A stretch of 58,728 bases of DNA from Cellulomonas hominis (GCF_901521055.1 NZ_CABEGA010000024.1:1-58728); one strand, 5' to 3'; numbered from the stretch's first letter, positions 28,224 to 37,665 are shown. Numbers and translations: made by a program. Notes: generated by a model not told the origin, from the letters alone.

Positions 28224-31200
28224 GTGTCCCAGCATGCGGAGCCAGACGTGAACCGTGCCGACTTCGGCGCGAACACGTGGTTGGTGGACGAGCTGTACGA
28301 GCAGTACCTCCAGGACAAGACCGCGGTGGATCCCGCGTGGTGGGACTTCTTCGAGGGCTACCGTCCCTCGGCGCCCGCCGCGACGACCTCCGGGGCGCCG
28401 GGCGGTCCGGCGGCGACGGACGGCGCGCGGAGCAACGGTGCCGCGGCACCGGCGGCCCCGGCTGCCCCTGCTTCGCCGGCCGCTCCCCCGGCGGCTCCGG
28501 CACCGCAGGCCGCGACGCCGCCGGCGACCGCAGCACCCTCGGCTGCCCCGCAGGGCGCGCCGGCCGGTGAGCGCCCGGGCACCGTCGCGCAGCCGAGCCC
28601 CGCCCGGCCGGCGCACACCGGCGACGGGGCCCCGGTCCCGCCGGCTCCCGCGCCGGCCGCCGAGCGGCCCAAGGTCCAGGACGCGCCGCGCGACCCCGAG
28701 CCGACGCCGGCGACCTCCCCGGTCGCGACCGCGCAGCCGGCGACCGCCCCCTACGCCCCCGCGGCGAAGGCGGCGCGCGAGGCCGAGCAGGCCGCCCCCG
28801 AGGCGTCCGACGAGGTGCAGCGCCTGCGCGGCCCGAGCGCCCGCGTCGTCGTCAACATGGAGGCGAGCCTGGAGGTGCCGACGGCGACGTCGGTGCGCGC
28901 CATCCCGGCGAAGCTCCTGGTGGACAACCGGATCGTCATCAACAACCACCTGGCCCGCGGCCGGGGCGGCAAGGTGTCCTTCACGCACCTCATCGGCTTC
29001 GCGCTGGTCGAGGCGGTCGGCGAGATGCCGGCCATGAACAGCTCCTACACCCTGGTCGACGGCAAGCCGGGCGTCCTGACGCCCGCGCACGTGAACCTCG
29101 GCCTCGCGATCGACCTGGCGAAGCCCGACGGCACCCGCCAGCTGCTCGTGCCGAGCATCAAGCAGGCCGAGACGCTCGACTTCGCGCAGTTCTGGAACGC
29201 GTACGAGGACGTCGTGCGGCGCGCCCGCGGCGGCAAGCTCGGCGTCGACGACTTCGCCGGCACCACCCTGTCGCTCACCAACCCCGGCACCATCGGCACG
29301 GTGCACTCCGTGCCGCGCCTCATGCAGGGGCAGGGCACGATCATCGGCGTCGGCGCGATGGACTACCCGGCCGAGTTCCAGGGCACGTCCGACGAGCAGC
29401 TCAACAAGATGGGCGTGTCGAAGGTCCTGACGGTGACGTCGACCTACGACCACCGCATCATCCAGGGCGCCCAGTCCGGCGACTTCCTGCGCATCCTGCA
29501 CCGCAAGCTGCTCGGCGAGGACGGCTTCTACGACCGGGTGTTCGCGTCCCTGCGCGTGCCATACGAGCCGATCCGCTGGGTCAAGGAGGCCGCCGACCCG
29601 GACGCCGAGGCCATCAAGCCGGCCCGGATCGCGGAGCTCATCCACGCCTACCGGTCGCGCGGCCACCTCATGGCCGACACCGACCCGCTGGCCTACCGCC
29701 TGCGCAAGCACCCGGACCTCGACGTGCAGACGCACGGCCTGTCCCTGTGGGACCTGGACCGGACGTTCCCGACCGGCGGGTTCACGGGCAAGCCGCGCGC
29801 CACGCTGCGTCAGGTGCTCGCGCTGCTGCGCGACTCCTACTGCCGCACCACCGGCGTCGAGTACATGCACCTGCAGGACCCCCGCCAGCGGCGGTGGCTG
29901 CAGGAGCGCCTGGAGGCCGGCTACGCGCCGACCCCGCGCGAGGACCAGCTGCGCATCCTGCGCCGGCTGAACGCCGCCGAGGCCTTCGAGACCTTCCTGC
30001 AGACCAAGTACGTCGGGCAGAAGCGGTTCTCCCTGGAGGGCGGCGAGTCCGTCATCCCGCTGCTGGACGCGATCCTGTCCCGGGCGGCCGAGGGCGGGCT
30101 CGACGAGGTCGCCATCGGCATGGCGCACCGCGGCCGGCTCAACGTGCTGGCGAACATCGCCGGCAAGTCCTACGGCCAGATCTTCAGCGAGTTCGAGGGC
30201 AACCAGGACCCGAAGTCCGTGCAGGGCTCCGGCGACGTGAAGTACCACCTGGGCACCGAGGGCGTGTTCCACGCCGAGTCCGGCGCCAGCACCCGGGTGT
30301 ACCTCGCGGCGAACCCGTCGCACCTGGAGGCCGTCGACCCGGTGCTCGAGGGCATCGTCCGGGCCAAGCAGGACCGGATCGACCTCGGCGGCGACGGCTT
30401 CTCCGTGCTGCCGATCCTCATCCACGGCGACGCGGCGTTCGCGGGTCAGGGCGTGGTGTTCGAGACACTCAACCTCGCGCAGCTGCGCGGCTACCGCACC
30501 GGCGGCACCATCCACGTCGTCATCAACAACCAGGTCGGCTTCACCACCGGCCCGTCGTCCTCGCGGTCCTCGCAGTACGCCACCGACGTCGCCAAGGGCC
30601 TGCAGGTCCCGGTGTTCCACGTCAACGGCGACGACCCCGAGGCGTGCGTGCGGGTCGCCGAGCTCGCGTTCGAGTACCGCGAGCAGTTCGACCGCGACGT
30701 CATCATCGACATGGTCTGCTACCGCCGCCGCGGCCACAACGAGGGCGACGACCCCTCGATGACGCAGCCGCTGATGTACAACCTCATCGAGGCGAAGCGG
30801 TCGGTGCGCAAGCTCTACACCGAGGCGCTGGTGTCCCGCGGGGACATCACGCTGGAGGAGGCCGAGCACGTCCTGCGCGACTACCAGGCGCAGCTCGAGC
30901 GGGTGTTCGCCGAGACCCGGGAGGAGGGCTGGACGCCGCCGTCGCCCGACGCGGAGCCGGTCGCCGGCCTGGAGCGCCCGGAGTCCCAGCGCGAGGACGC
31001 CGGCGTCATCATCGGCTGGCAGACCGCCGCGCCCGCCAAGGTGCTGGAGCGGATCGGTGCCGCGCACGTGCGGGCGCCGGAGGGCTTCACGATCCACCCG
31101 AAGCTCGCCCAGCTGCTGGCCAAGCGGGAGCAGATGTCCCGCGAGGGCAACATCGACTGGGGCTTCGGCGAGATCCTCGCGTTCGGCTCCCTGCTGATCG

Positions 31201-32174
31201 AGGGCACCCCGGTGCGCCTCGCCGGCCAGGACTCCCGGCGTGGGACGTTCGTGCAGCGGCACGCCGTCCTGCACGACCGCGAGACCGGCGCGGAGTGGAC
31301 GCCGCTGCTGTACCTGTCGGCGGACCAGGCCAAGTTCTGGATCTACGACTCGTCCCTGTCGGAGTACGCCGCCCTGGGCTTCGAGTACGGCTACTCCGTG
31401 GAGCGGCCCGACGCCCTGGTGCTGTGGGAGGCGCAGTTCGGCGACTTCGTCAACGGCGCGCAGACCGTCATCGACGAGTTCATCTCCTCCGCCGAGCAGA
31501 AGTGGGGCCAGCACTCGTCCGTCGTGCTGCTGCTCCCCCACGGCTACGAGGGCCAGGGGCCGGACCACTCGTCCGCGCGGATCGAGCGGTTCCTGCAGAT
31601 GTGCGCCGAGGGCAACCTGACGGTCGCGCAGCCGACGACGCCCGCGTCGTACTTCCACCTGCTGCGCCGCCAGGCGTACGCACGGCCGCGCCGCCCGATG
31701 GTGGTGTTCACGCCGAAGTCGATGCTGCGCCTCAAGGCGGCGGCCTCGGCGGTGGAGGACTTCACGTCCGGCACGTTCCGGCCGGTCATCGGCGACGCCG
31801 TCGCGGCGGAGAACGCCGGGCGGGTCGACCGGGTGCTGCTCTGCTCCGGCAAGGTCTACTGGGACCTGGTCGCGCAGCGCGAGAAGCTCGGCGACGACCG
31901 GACCGCGATCGTCCGGTTCGAGCAGCTCTACCCGCTCGACCACGAGGGCCTGCGCTCCGCGCTCGCGCCGTTCGACGGGGCCGAGCTGGTGTGGGTGCAG
32001 GACGAGCCGCGCAACCAGGGGCCGTGGGCGTACGTGTCGCTCGCGCTGCCCCAGGTCGTCGGTGCCCCGGTCCGCGCGGTGTCCCGCCCGGCGTCGGCGT
32101 CCACGGCCGCCGGGTCGGCCAAGGCGCACCAGGCCGAGCAGGCCGAGCTCCTGCGGCAGGCGTTCGAGCGCTGA
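28224..32174 (+). CDS. kgd: Multifunctional 2-oxoglutarate decarboxylase/dehydrogenase E1 with succinyltransferase domain (Kgd/OdhA)
   Basis: 1,316 residues. Domain order: a short N-terminal segment ([23 protein letters not shown]), an Ala/Pro-rich linker of about 150 residues, an E2o-type succinyltransferase domain (about 205-430) with catalytic His in [10 protein letters not shown], and a thiamine-diphosphate E1 domain (about 470-1316) with [15 protein letters not shown] and [13 protein letters not shown]. It runs the 2-oxoglutarate step of the TCA cycle as succinyl-CoA former (with E2p/E3) or decarboxylase. The GTG at 28224 gives the compact start seen in relatives; GTG 28194 in frame is the alternative. 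A TAGGGT -10-like box sits at 28155-28160. No other TCA gene is nearby. Confidence 0.95.
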   Translation: MSQHAEPDVNRADFGANTWLVDELYEQYLQDKTAVDPAWWDFFEGYRPSAPAATTSGAPGGPAATDGARSNGAAAPAAPAAPASPAAPPAAPAPQAATPPATAAPSAAPQGAPAGERPGTVAQPSPARPAHTGDGAPVPPAPAPAAERPKVQDAPRDPEPTPATSPVATAQPATAPYAPAAKAAREAEQAAPEASDEVQRLRGPSARVVVNMEASLEVPTATSVRAIPAKLLVDNRIVINNHLARGRGGKVSFTHLIGFALVEAVGEMPAMNSSYTLVDGKPGVLTPAHVNLGLAIDLAKPDGTRQLLVPSIKQAETLDFAQFWNAYEDVVRRARGGKLGVDDFAGTTLSLTNPGTIGTVHSVPRLMQGQGTIIGVGAMDYPAEFQGTSDEQLNKMGVSKVLTVTSTYDHRIIQGAQSGDFLRILHRKLLGEDGFYDRVFASLRVPYEPIRWVKEAADPDAEAIKPARIAELIHAYRSRGHLMADTDPLAYRLRKHPDLDVQTHGLSLWDLDRTFPTGGFTGKPRATLRQVLALLRDSYCRTTGVEYMHLQDPRQRRWLQERLEAGYAPTPREDQLRILRRLNAAEAFETFLQTKYVGQKRFSLEGGESVIPLLDAILSRAAEGGLDEVAIGMAHRGRLNVLANIAGKSYGQIFSEFEGNQDPKSVQGSGDVKYHLGTEGVFHAESGASTRVYLAANPSHLEAVDPVLEGIVRAKQDRIDLGGDGFSVLPILIHGDAAFAGQGVVFETLNLAQLRGYRTGGTIHVVINNQVGFTTGPSSSRSSQYATDVAKGLQVPVFHVNGDDPEACVRVAELAFEYREQFDRDVIIDMVCYRRRGHNEGDDPSMTQPLMYNLIEAKRSVRKLYTEALVSRGDITLEEAEHVLRDYQAQLERVFAETREEGWTPPSPDAEPVAGLERPESQREDAGVIIGWQTAAPAKVLERIGAAHVRAPEGFTIHPKLAQLLAKREQMSREGNIDWGFGEILAFGSLLIEGTPVRLAGQDSRRGTFVQRHAVLHDRETGAEWTPLLYLSADQAKFWIYDSSLSEYAALGFEYGYSVERPDALVLWEAQFGDFVNGAQTVIDEFISSAEQKWGQHSSVVLLLPHGYEGQGPDHSSARIERFLQMCAEGNLTVAQPTTPASYFHLLRRQAYARPRRPMVVFTPKSMLRLKAAASAVEDFTSGTFRPVIGDAVAAENAGRVDRVLLCSGKVYWDLVAQREKLGDDRTAIVRFEQLYPLDHEGLRSALAPFDGAELVWVQDEPRNQGPWAYVSLALPQVVGAPVRAVSRPASASTAAGSAKAHQAEQAELLRQAFER

Positions 32175-32186
32175 GCCGCCGCTGAC

Positions 32187-32223
32187 GAGAGGCCGGTCAC
32201 CCCGCGGGGGTGGCCGGCCTCTC
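32187..32223. terminator. Bidirectional terminator between kgd and the GlxA-type regulator
   Basis: 17-base arms (32187-32203 and 32207-32223) matching at 16 positions, starting gagaggccgg. Three near-copies of gcgcgtcgt follow at 32224-32250. Confidence 0.75.
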
Positions 32224-32265
32224 GCGCGTCGTGCGCGTCGTGCGCGTCAGCCAGGGGCGGTGGCG

Positions 32266-33246
32266 TCAGGCGACCGACGCCGCCGCGGCCTCCTGCGCCT
32301 CGTCGGTGCACGCGAACTGCCGGCGGTACGCCTGGGGGTTGGTGCCGAGCACGCGGGAGAAGTGGTGCCGGAGGATGGCGGCGCTGCCGAAGCCGCTGGC
32401 CCGGGCGATCTCGTCGACGCCCACGGAGGTCCGCTCGAGCATCTCCTGCGCGCGGACCAGCCGCTGCCGGGTGACCCAGGCGGCGGGCGTCGTCCCCGTC
32501 TCGGCGCGGAACCGGCGCGCGAACGTCCGCTCGGACATCAGGGCGCGCGCGGCCAGGTCCGGCACGGTGAGCTCCTCGTCCAGGTGCTCGGTCATCCACG
32601 CGAGCAGCGGGGCCAGGGTGTCGGCGTCGCACGGCAGCGGCGTGTCGACGTACTGCGCCTGACCTCCGTCGCGGTGCGGCGGCACGACCATCCGGCGGGC
32701 GACGGCGGCGGCCTGCTGCGCCCCGAGCTCCCGACGCACCAGGTGCAGGCACGCGTCGATGCCCGCGGCCGTCCCGGCGCTGCTGATCACCCCGCGGTCC
32801 TCGACGTACAGCACGGCGGGGTCGACCTGCGCCGTCGGGTAGCGGCGCTGCAGGTCGTCGGCGTACATCCAGTGCGTGGTGCAGCGCCGGCCGTCCAGCA
32901 GGCCGGCCTCCCCCAGCGCGAACGTGCCCGAGCAGATGCTCATCACCCAGGCGCCGCGGTCGTGCGCCGCGCGCAGGGCGTCCCGCGCCTCCTCCGGCAG
33001 CGTGTAGGGCGCCTTGTACGGCAGGAACACCACGAGGTCGGCGTCGGCCGCGACGTCCAGGCCGGCCGTCACCTCGACCGCGAGCCCGGGCTCCATGGCG
33101 ACCCGCCCCGGCTCCGGGGTGCACAGCGTGAAGTCGAACGTCGGGCCGCCGGTGTCCGAGCGGTCGATGCCGAACACCTCGCAGACCAGCCCGAGCTCGA
33201 AGGCGGACACGCCGTTGACCGCGATGGCGGCGACACGCTGCAGCAT
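32266..33246 (-). CDS. GlxA family transcriptional regulator (DJ-1/PfpI plus AraC HTH)
   Basis: 326 residues. The N-terminal DJ-1/PfpI-like domain (about 1-175) shows VMSICSGTFALGEAGLLDGR with the nucleophile-elbow Cys, and TTHW. The C-terminal AraC-type double helix-turn-helix (about 215-305) shows LTVPDLAARALMSERTFARR and IARASGFGSAAILRHHFSR. Such proteins usually activate a neighbouring operon in response to a small metabolite. The divergent region upstream holds TGGCA/TGCC-type inverted repeats that could be its sites. The only close divergent gene is a small membrane protein. Confidence 0.9.
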   Translation of the reverse strand: MLQRVAAIAVNGVSAFELGLVCEVFGIDRSDTGGPTFDFTLCTPEPGRVAMEPGLAVEVTAGLDVAADADLVVFLPYKAPYTLPEEARDALRAAHDRGAWVMSICSGTFALGEAGLLDGRRCTTHWMYADDLQRRYPTAQVDPAVLYVEDRGVISSAGTAAGIDACLHLVRRELGAQQAAAVARRMVVPPHRDGGQAQYVDTPLPCDADTLAPLLAWMTEHLDEELTVPDLAARALMSERTFARRFRAETGTTPAAWVTRQRLVRAQEMLERTSVGVDEIARASGFGSAAILRHHFSRVLGTNPQAYRRQFACTDEAQEAAAASVA

Positions 33247-33281
33247 GCGGTGAGCCTCCCACGGAACTGGCGGGATGTCGA

Positions 33282-33302
33282 TGGCACACGGCCGTCCTGC
33301 CA
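33282..33302. promoter_or_regulatory. TGGCA-N11-TGCCA dyad in the GlxA regulator upstream region
   Basis: Five-base arms TGGCA (33282-33286) and TGCCA (33298-33302). They share the half-site sequence of the stronger dyad at 33325-33339. Confidence 0.35.
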
Positions 33303-33324
33303 CTCGTGGCGCGACTTCGACACC

Positions 33325-33339
33325 GGCAGACTTTCTGCC
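33325..33339. promoter_or_regulatory. GGCAGA-N3-TCTGCC dyad, candidate GlxA-regulator operator
   Basis: Perfect six-base arms around ctt, ending immediately before the ATG of the small membrane protein at 33340. A bound regulator would cover that gene's start. Confidence 0.45.
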
Positions 33340-33495
33340 ATGTTCACCTTGATCCTCGCCCTCGCGCTCCTGACCCTCACCGTGTGGCTGGCCGCCCGCC
33401 TGTACGACTGGGTGCGCCACGACGGCCTCGGGCACCGCTCGCCGCCGGCGTCCCGCCACGACTGGACCGAGTCCACCGACGCCTACCTCCGCTGA
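33340..33495 (+). CDS. Small membrane protein, unknown function
   Basis: 51 residues: a hydrophobic N-terminal helix (FTLILALALLTLTVWLAARL) and a polar C-terminus containing HDWTEST. No family recognised. Single-pass topology with the tail in the cytoplasm fits the charge pattern. No ribosome-binding site is visible, and the GGCAGA/TCTGCC dyad abuts the ATG. It is read divergently from the GlxA-type regulator. Confidence 0.45.
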   Translation: MFTLILALALLTLTVWLAARLYDWVRHDGLGHRSPPASRHDWTESTDAYLR

Positions 33496-33651
33496 CCCCC
33501 CGCCCTGACCCCGGCCCTACCCGCCTCCCCCGTCGACGGCAGGCGGGCGCGCGTCGGTCAGGCGGATCCCGTCCGGCGGCTGCGACACTGGGGCACTGCG
33601 TCACCGCGTCCCGCGGGACGCCGGTGGTCGAGCGAAGGTCGGGGGTCCGGG

Positions 33652-34251
33652 GTGGGCGAGCAGGCGCTGCGCCTGGTGGTGGTCGGGGACGAGCTGGCCG
33701 CGGGAGCCGGTGACCCCCGCGCGCTGGGCTGGGTCGGCCGGGTCGCCGCCCGGACGACGACGCCGGTTCCGCCCACGGTCCTCACGCTCGCCGTCCCGGG
33801 CGAGACGACGTCCGGGCTCTCCGCCCGCTGGGACGAGGAGGTCGCCCGCCGGTCCTCCCCCGACGTCGACACGCGCCTGGTCGTGGCCCTCGGCCGCGCG
33901 GACGCCCAGGCCGGCCTGTCGCTGGCCCGCAGCCGGCTCAACCTCGCGAACATCCTCGACGCCGCCGAGCAGCGCCGGATGCCCGCCTTCGTCGTCGGCC
34001 CGCCCCCGGGCGCGGGCATCGAGGCCACGACGCTCGCCGACCTGTCCGCCGCGTTCGCGGACGTGACCACGCGCCGCCGGGTGCCGTACGTCGACACGTT
34101 CACGCCGCTGGCCGGGCACGAGCAGTGGCTGGCCGACCTCGCCGCCGGCGACGGCGCCCTGCCGGGCCAGGCGGGCTACGGCCTGATGGCGTGGCTGGTC
34201 CTGCACTCGCACTGGAACGCCTGGCTCGGCCTGCCGGAGGACGTGGTCTGA
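33652..34251 (+). CDS. SGNH/GDSL-like protein with degenerate active site
   Basis: 199 residues starting at GTG. The start LRLVVVGDELAAGAGDPRALGWVGR aligns with SGNH block I, where hydrolases have GDS; here the nucleophile Ser is Glu. Block III would be ALGRADAQ rather than GxND. The C-terminal block V DxxH is not visible; GQAGYGLMAWLVL occupies that place. The fold is likely retained but esterase chemistry by the usual triad is not. It lacks a signal peptide, so it is cytoplasmic. Function unknown. Confidence 0.75.
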   Translation: MGEQALRLVVVGDELAAGAGDPRALGWVGRVAARTTTPVPPTVLTLAVPGETTSGLSARWDEEVARRSSPDVDTRLVVALGRADAQAGLSLARSRLNLANILDAAEQRRMPAFVVGPPPGAGIEATTLADLSAAFADVTTRRRVPYVDTFTPLAGHEQWLADLAAGDGALPGQAGYGLMAWLVLHSHWNAWLGLPEDVV

Positions 34252-34275
34252 CGGGCCTCGTGGGGCCGGGCGCGC

Positions 34276-35007
34276 TCAGCGCAGGGTCGACGCGATCGCG
34301 GCGCGGGCGCTGGCCAGGACCGTCCGGACGGTGTCGACCGTGAGCGGTGACGGACCGCCCTGCGCCTCGGACGCCCGCACCAGGGCGCGGACCTCGGCGC
34401 GGAACGTCACGAGCTCCGCCTCGACCGCCGACCGCCGGGCGCGCGCCTCCCGCCGCGCGTCCGCCCCGGCCGCCCGCGCGTCCGCCCCGGCCGCCCGCGC
34501 GTCCGCGCCGGCCGCCCGCACGCTCGCCCCCGCCCGCCGCACGGCGTGGTCGAGCTGTTCCGGCACGTCGGCGCCCGCGGCCGTGGCCCCGCGACGCTCC
34601 CGGCCCTGCTGCACCGCCGCCGCACGCGCCTGCTGCGCCGCGGCCGCCACGTCCGCGCGCATCCCGGCCATCGAGCCGGCGACGTCGGCCCGCACCCGGG
34701 CCGCGAGGTCCCGGACGGTCACGGCGAGCTCGTGCTCGAGGTCCGCGAGGTCCCCGCGGTGCGACTCGACCTCCGCCCGCCCCCGGTCGGTGAGCGCGTA
34801 GAGCGTCTTGCGGCCCGACTCGGTCCGCTCGACCAGGCCCTCCTCCTCCAGCCGGGCCAGGCGCGGGTACACGGTGCCGGCGCTGGGCCGGTACATGCCG
34901 CCGAACCGGTCGGACAGCGCCGTGATCAGCTCGTACCCGTGCCGCGGACCCGCCTCGAGCAGGGACAGCAGGTAGAGCCGCAGCTGCCCGTGCGCGAAGA
35001 CCGCCAT
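34276..35007 (-). CDS. PadR family transcriptional regulator with long alpha-helical tail
   Basis: 243 residues. The N-terminal PadR winged helix (about 1-85) shows LLSLLEAGPRHGYELITAL, YRPSAGTVYPRLARLEEEG and KTLYALTDRGRAEVE. A long Ala/Arg-rich helical region follows, with three copies of RAAGADA encoded by 21-base DNA repeats (34455-34517). Its ATG shares one base with the DUF4097 gene stop. PadR proteins usually repress their own operon and release DNA on ligand binding; the candidate operator is at 35882-35895. Confidence 0.9.
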   Translation of the reverse strand: MAVFAHGQLRLYLLSLLEAGPRHGYELITALSDRFGGMYRPSAGTVYPRLARLEEEGLVERTESGRKTLYALTDRGRAEVESHRGDLADLEHELAVTVRDLAARVRADVAGSMAGMRADVAAAAQQARAAAVQQGRERRGATAAGADVPEQLDHAVRRAGASVRAAGADARAAGADARAAGADARREARARRSAVEAELVTFRAEVRALVRASEAQGGPSPLTVDTVRTVLASARAAIASTLR

Positions 35008-35867
35008 CAGATCCCTGCGCCCGCGCCGCCCTGCACGTCGTCCCCGGCGGCCGCGGCCAGCGGCGCGCCGTGCAGCACCGTGAGGTGCCCCGACACGGTC
35101 TGGGAGTACACGAAGCACGTGGCCTGGGGGTCCCGCAGGTCCACGCTGGTGCGGCCCGGGCGCCGGTCACCGCGCTCGACGCCGTCGAGGACGACCCGGC
35201 CGGACACGCTGCGGGCCTCGATGCCGACGCCGTGCCCGGCGGGCAGCCGGACGGCGACGTCGCCGGAGACGGTCCGGACGTGGCACACGGAGCTCGCGGC
35301 GAGGCAGTCGAGCGTGACCTCGCCGGACACCGTGCTCACGCTGACCCGCGACAGACCGCCGGCCGCGGTGACGGCGCCGGAGACCGTGCCCGCCGACAGG
35401 TCACCCGCGTGGTCCCGCACCACGACCGCGGACGACACGCTCTTCACGGACAGGGCGCCGCGCGTGCCGTCGACGACGACCGCGCCCCCGACGGTCGAGA
35501 CCGTGGCGTCCTGCTGCAGACCCGCGACCAGCAGGTCCGCGTTCACGGACGAGAGCGACGCGACGACGCGCCGGGGCACCGCGATGTGGACGTCGACGCG
35601 GTCGCGCTGGCTGGGCCCGCGGAGGCGGTCGAGGAACCCGTCGAGCCCCGTGACGGAGCGGACGCCCGCCCACAGCGCGCCGTCGGCGAACGTCACCTCG
35701 AGCGGCAGGCCGTCGACCCGGTGCACCTCGATCCGCGCCGTCGTCACCGCGGGGTCCTCGTGCGCCACGACGTCGACCCGGCCGCCGTTGACCTGCACCC
35801 GCAACGAGCGCACGTCCTCGACCTCGATGATCTGCTGGCCGATGACGACCCAGGACTCCGTGGCCAT
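35007..35867 (-). CDS. DUF4097 beta-strand repeat protein
   Basis: 286 residues with no signal peptide or membrane segment. Successive beta-strand repeats of the form TVSG-x-V appear across the second half (TVSGAVTAAG, TVSGEVTLDC, TVSGDVAVRL, SVSGRVVLDG, TVSGHLTV), predicting a right-handed beta-helix-like structure. DUF4097 proteins are often co-encoded with PadR or other regulators; the molecular role is not known. A gaaggag ribosome-binding site precedes the ATG. Confidence 0.88.
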   Translation of the reverse strand: MATESWVVIGQQIIEVEDVRSLRVQVNGGRVDVVAHEDPAVTTARIEVHRVDGLPLEVTFADGALWAGVRSVTGLDGFLDRLRGPSQRDRVDVHIAVPRRVVASLSSVNADLLVAGLQQDATVSTVGGAVVVDGTRGALSVKSVSSAVVVRDHAGDLSAGTVSGAVTAAGGLSRVSVSTVSGEVTLDCLAASSVCHVRTVSGDVAVRLPAGHGVGIEARSVSGRVVLDGVERGDRRPGRTSVDLRDPQATCFVYSQTVSGHLTVLHGAPLAAAAGDDVQGGAGAGI

Positions 35868-35881
35868 GACGACTCCTTCGT

Positions 35882-35895
35882 CGAGATATATCGCG
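35882..35895. promoter_or_regulatory. Candidate PadR operator overlapping the promoter
   Basis: cgagatatatcgcg is a near-perfect dyad (12 of 14 positions) in an otherwise GC-rich leader, 15 bases before the DUF4097 ATG. The TATATC core could also serve as a -10 box, so binding would block transcription of DUF4097-PadR. Confidence 0.5.
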
Positions 35896-35945
35896 TCCTG
35901 CGACGCTATCCCGCGGGACCGGTCCGCACAAGGGCGGACGCGGCG

Positions 35946-37034
35946 TCAGGCGATCAGGCCGACGGAGCGCAGCTCGACGGTGAGGTCCTGGGGGTTGGTC
36001 GCGACGGCCAGCGCCTCGTCGTACGTCACGACGCCCTTGGCGACCAGCCGCACGAGGTGCTGGTCGAACGTCTGCATCTGGTAGTAGTCGCCCTGGCGGA
36101 TCAGGTCCAGCAGCGGCTCGCTGTCCGCCGGGTCGACGATCGCCTCGGCGGTCCGCCCCGTGTTGACCAGCACCTCGACGACCGCGGTGCGGCCCTGCCC
36201 GTCGGCCCGCCGGGCGAGCCGCTGGGACACGATGCCCCGCAGCGCCTGCGCGAGCGCGACGCGGATCTGCTGCTGCTCGTGCGGGGGGAAGAAGTCGACG
36301 ATGCGGTTCACGGACTCCGCGGCGTCGATCGTGTGCAGGGTCGACAGCACCAGGTGCCCGGTCTCGGCGGCGGACAGCGCGGCCCGGACCGTCTCGACGT
36401 CGCGCATCTCGCCGACGAAGATCACGTCGGGGTCCTGGCGCATCGCGGCGCGCAGCGCGACGGTGAAGTCCGCGGTGTCCTGCCGGATCTCCCGCTGCGA
36501 CACGATGCCCCGCTTGTCCGGGTGCAGGACCTCGATCGGGTCCTCGATCGTGACGATGTTGGCCTCACGCGTGGTGTTGATCAGGTCGATCATCGACGCG
36601 AGCGTGGTCGTCTTGCCGGATCCCGTCGGGCCCGTGACCAGCACGAGGCCGCGCGGCTCCAGGGCCAGCTCGCCCAGGACCGGCGGCAGCCCGAGCTCCG
36701 ACAGCGACTGCGCACCCATCGCGACCAGGCGGAACACCATGCCGTAGGTGCCGCGCGCCTGGTAGGCGTTCACCCGGAACCGGCCCACGCCGGACAGCGA
36801 GAACGCGAAGTCGGCCTCGTGGGTCCGCACGAACGTCTCGGTCAGGTCGTCCGGCAGCACTTCCCCGAGCATGTGCTCGGTGTCCCGCGGCGTCAGGGAC
36901 GGCACCTGGAGCCGGCGCAGGCGCCCGTCGACGCGCACACGCGGCTCGGACCCGACCTTGACGTGCAGGTCGGACCCGCCCGCCTGGGCCAGGGCGTGCA
37001 GGAGGGGGACGACGGACTGCGGCTGGTCGCTCAC
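35946..37034 (-). CDS. pilT: PilT-like type IV pilus retraction ATPase
   Basis: 362-residue secretion-superfamily ATPase. The N-terminal domain (about 1-110; SDLHVKVGSEPRVRVDGRL) precedes the RecA-like domain with Walker A GPTGSGKTTT, VTIEDPIEVLHPDK, Walker B VIFVGEMRD and His box VLSTLHTIDA. The PilT-type closing region is VSQRLARRADGQGRTAVVEV. It would power pilus retraction at the inner membrane. No pilin, PilB or PilC gene is in the window, so this copy is separated from its machinery. GTG start with ggggagagg upstream. Confidence 0.9.
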   Translation of the reverse strand: MSDQPQSVVPLLHALAQAGGSDLHVKVGSEPRVRVDGRLRRLQVPSLTPRDTEHMLGEVLPDDLTETFVRTHEADFAFSLSGVGRFRVNAYQARGTYGMVFRLVAMGAQSLSELGLPPVLGELALEPRGLVLVTGPTGSGKTTTLASMIDLINTTREANIVTIEDPIEVLHPDKRGIVSQREIRQDTADFTVALRAAMRQDPDVIFVGEMRDVETVRAALSAAETGHLVLSTLHTIDAAESVNRIVDFFPPHEQQQIRVALAQALRGIVSQRLARRADGQGRTAVVEVLVNTGRTAEAIVDPADSEPLLDLIRQGDYYQMQTFDQHLVRLVAKGVVTYDEALAVATNPQDLTVELRSVGLIA

Positions 37035-37211
37035 CCTCTCCCCATCGGCCGGAACGCCGCCGTCCTTGAACGGTCCGCGCGCACCGGGTGCGACCGCCGG
37101 CGGCCCGTCCGTCACCCGCCCGTCCGGAGCGGGCCGCCGGATGTGGGAACATGGGGGGTCACCCCGCCGGCGGGCAGCACGTCGCCGGCAAGCCAGACCA
37201 GGGAGAGATCG

Positions 37212-37286
37212 ATGAGCAAGCGTGGTCGCAAGCGCCGTTCCCGCGCCGGGAGCTCCGCCAACCACGGCAAGCGCCCCAACGCCTGA
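37212..37286 (+). CDS. Small ribosomal protein bL37 (24 residues)
   Basis: A 24-residue, strongly basic peptide, SKRGRKRRSRAGSS then ANHGKRPNA. It matches what I recall of the mycobacterial 50S protein bL37, especially the invariant NHGKRPN end. An agggagag ribosome-binding site lies 4 bases before the ATG, and a strong hairpin terminator follows 32 bases after the stop, so it is a complete one-gene unit. It would bind 23S rRNA in the large subunit. Confidence 0.8.
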   Translation: MSKRGRKRRSRAGSSANHGKRPNA

Positions 37287-37317
37287 GCGTCGGACGGCAC
37301 TGCCGCACACAGCACGA

Positions 37318-37342
37318 GGGCCCGGTGCATCGCACCGGGCCC
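37318..37342. terminator. Terminator between bL37 and rsrA
   Basis: Perfect 11-base arms gggcccggtgc and gcaccgggccc around atc, extended by one A-T pair and followed by TTCGTCGT. It can serve both the plus-strand bL37 gene and the minus-strand sigR-rsrA pair. Confidence 0.85.
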
Positions 37343-37359
37343 TTCGTCGTCCCCGCGAC

Positions 37360-37665
37360 CTACAGCGTGGTGGTGCGGGTGACCTTCAGCGTCGTGAGCC
37401 GCGCGTGGATCTTGACGCGGAGCTCTTCCGGCGCCTGCTCGTGGCAGGACCGCTTCACGAGCTCCTTGAGCATCGTGTCGACCGCCATCTCGTCCAGGCA
37501 GGGCCGGCAGTCCTCGATGTGCGCGCGGACCCGGTCGGCGTCGACCGGCTCCAGCTCGTGGTCCACGTAGGCGAACAGCCGGCCGAGCGCCTGCTCGCAG
37601 TCCGGGCCGCAGCCCTCGGACGCGTCCTCCGCCGGCGTCGCTCCCGCAGCGTCCCAGCCCGTCAT
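37360..37665 (-). CDS. rsrA: Mycothiol-system zinc anti-sigma factor (RsrA type)
   Basis: 101 residues. The zinc-binding ZAS motif is [13 protein letters not shown] (H-x3-C-x2-C). Further cysteines in GCGPDCEQ and RSCHEQ correspond to redox-active positions in RsrA. Under thiol oxidation these cysteines should form disulfides, release zinc and free the sigma factor. The ATG overlaps the sigma-factor stop by four bases, giving stoichiometric production. The C-terminal tail [10 protein letters not shown] is short. Confidence 0.92.
   Translation of the reverse strand: MTGWDAAGATPAEDASEGCGPDCEQALGRLFAYVDHELEPVDADRVRAHIEDCRPCLDEMAVDTMLKELVKRSCHEQAPEELRVKIHARLTTLKVTRTTTL

Noticed and set aside
27924..32129. 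A 1,401-codon open frame antisense to kgd
   Set aside because: Composition is the typical Arg/Leu/Val/His shadow of a GC-rich gene, with no domain, while the plus strand encodes complete Kgd.
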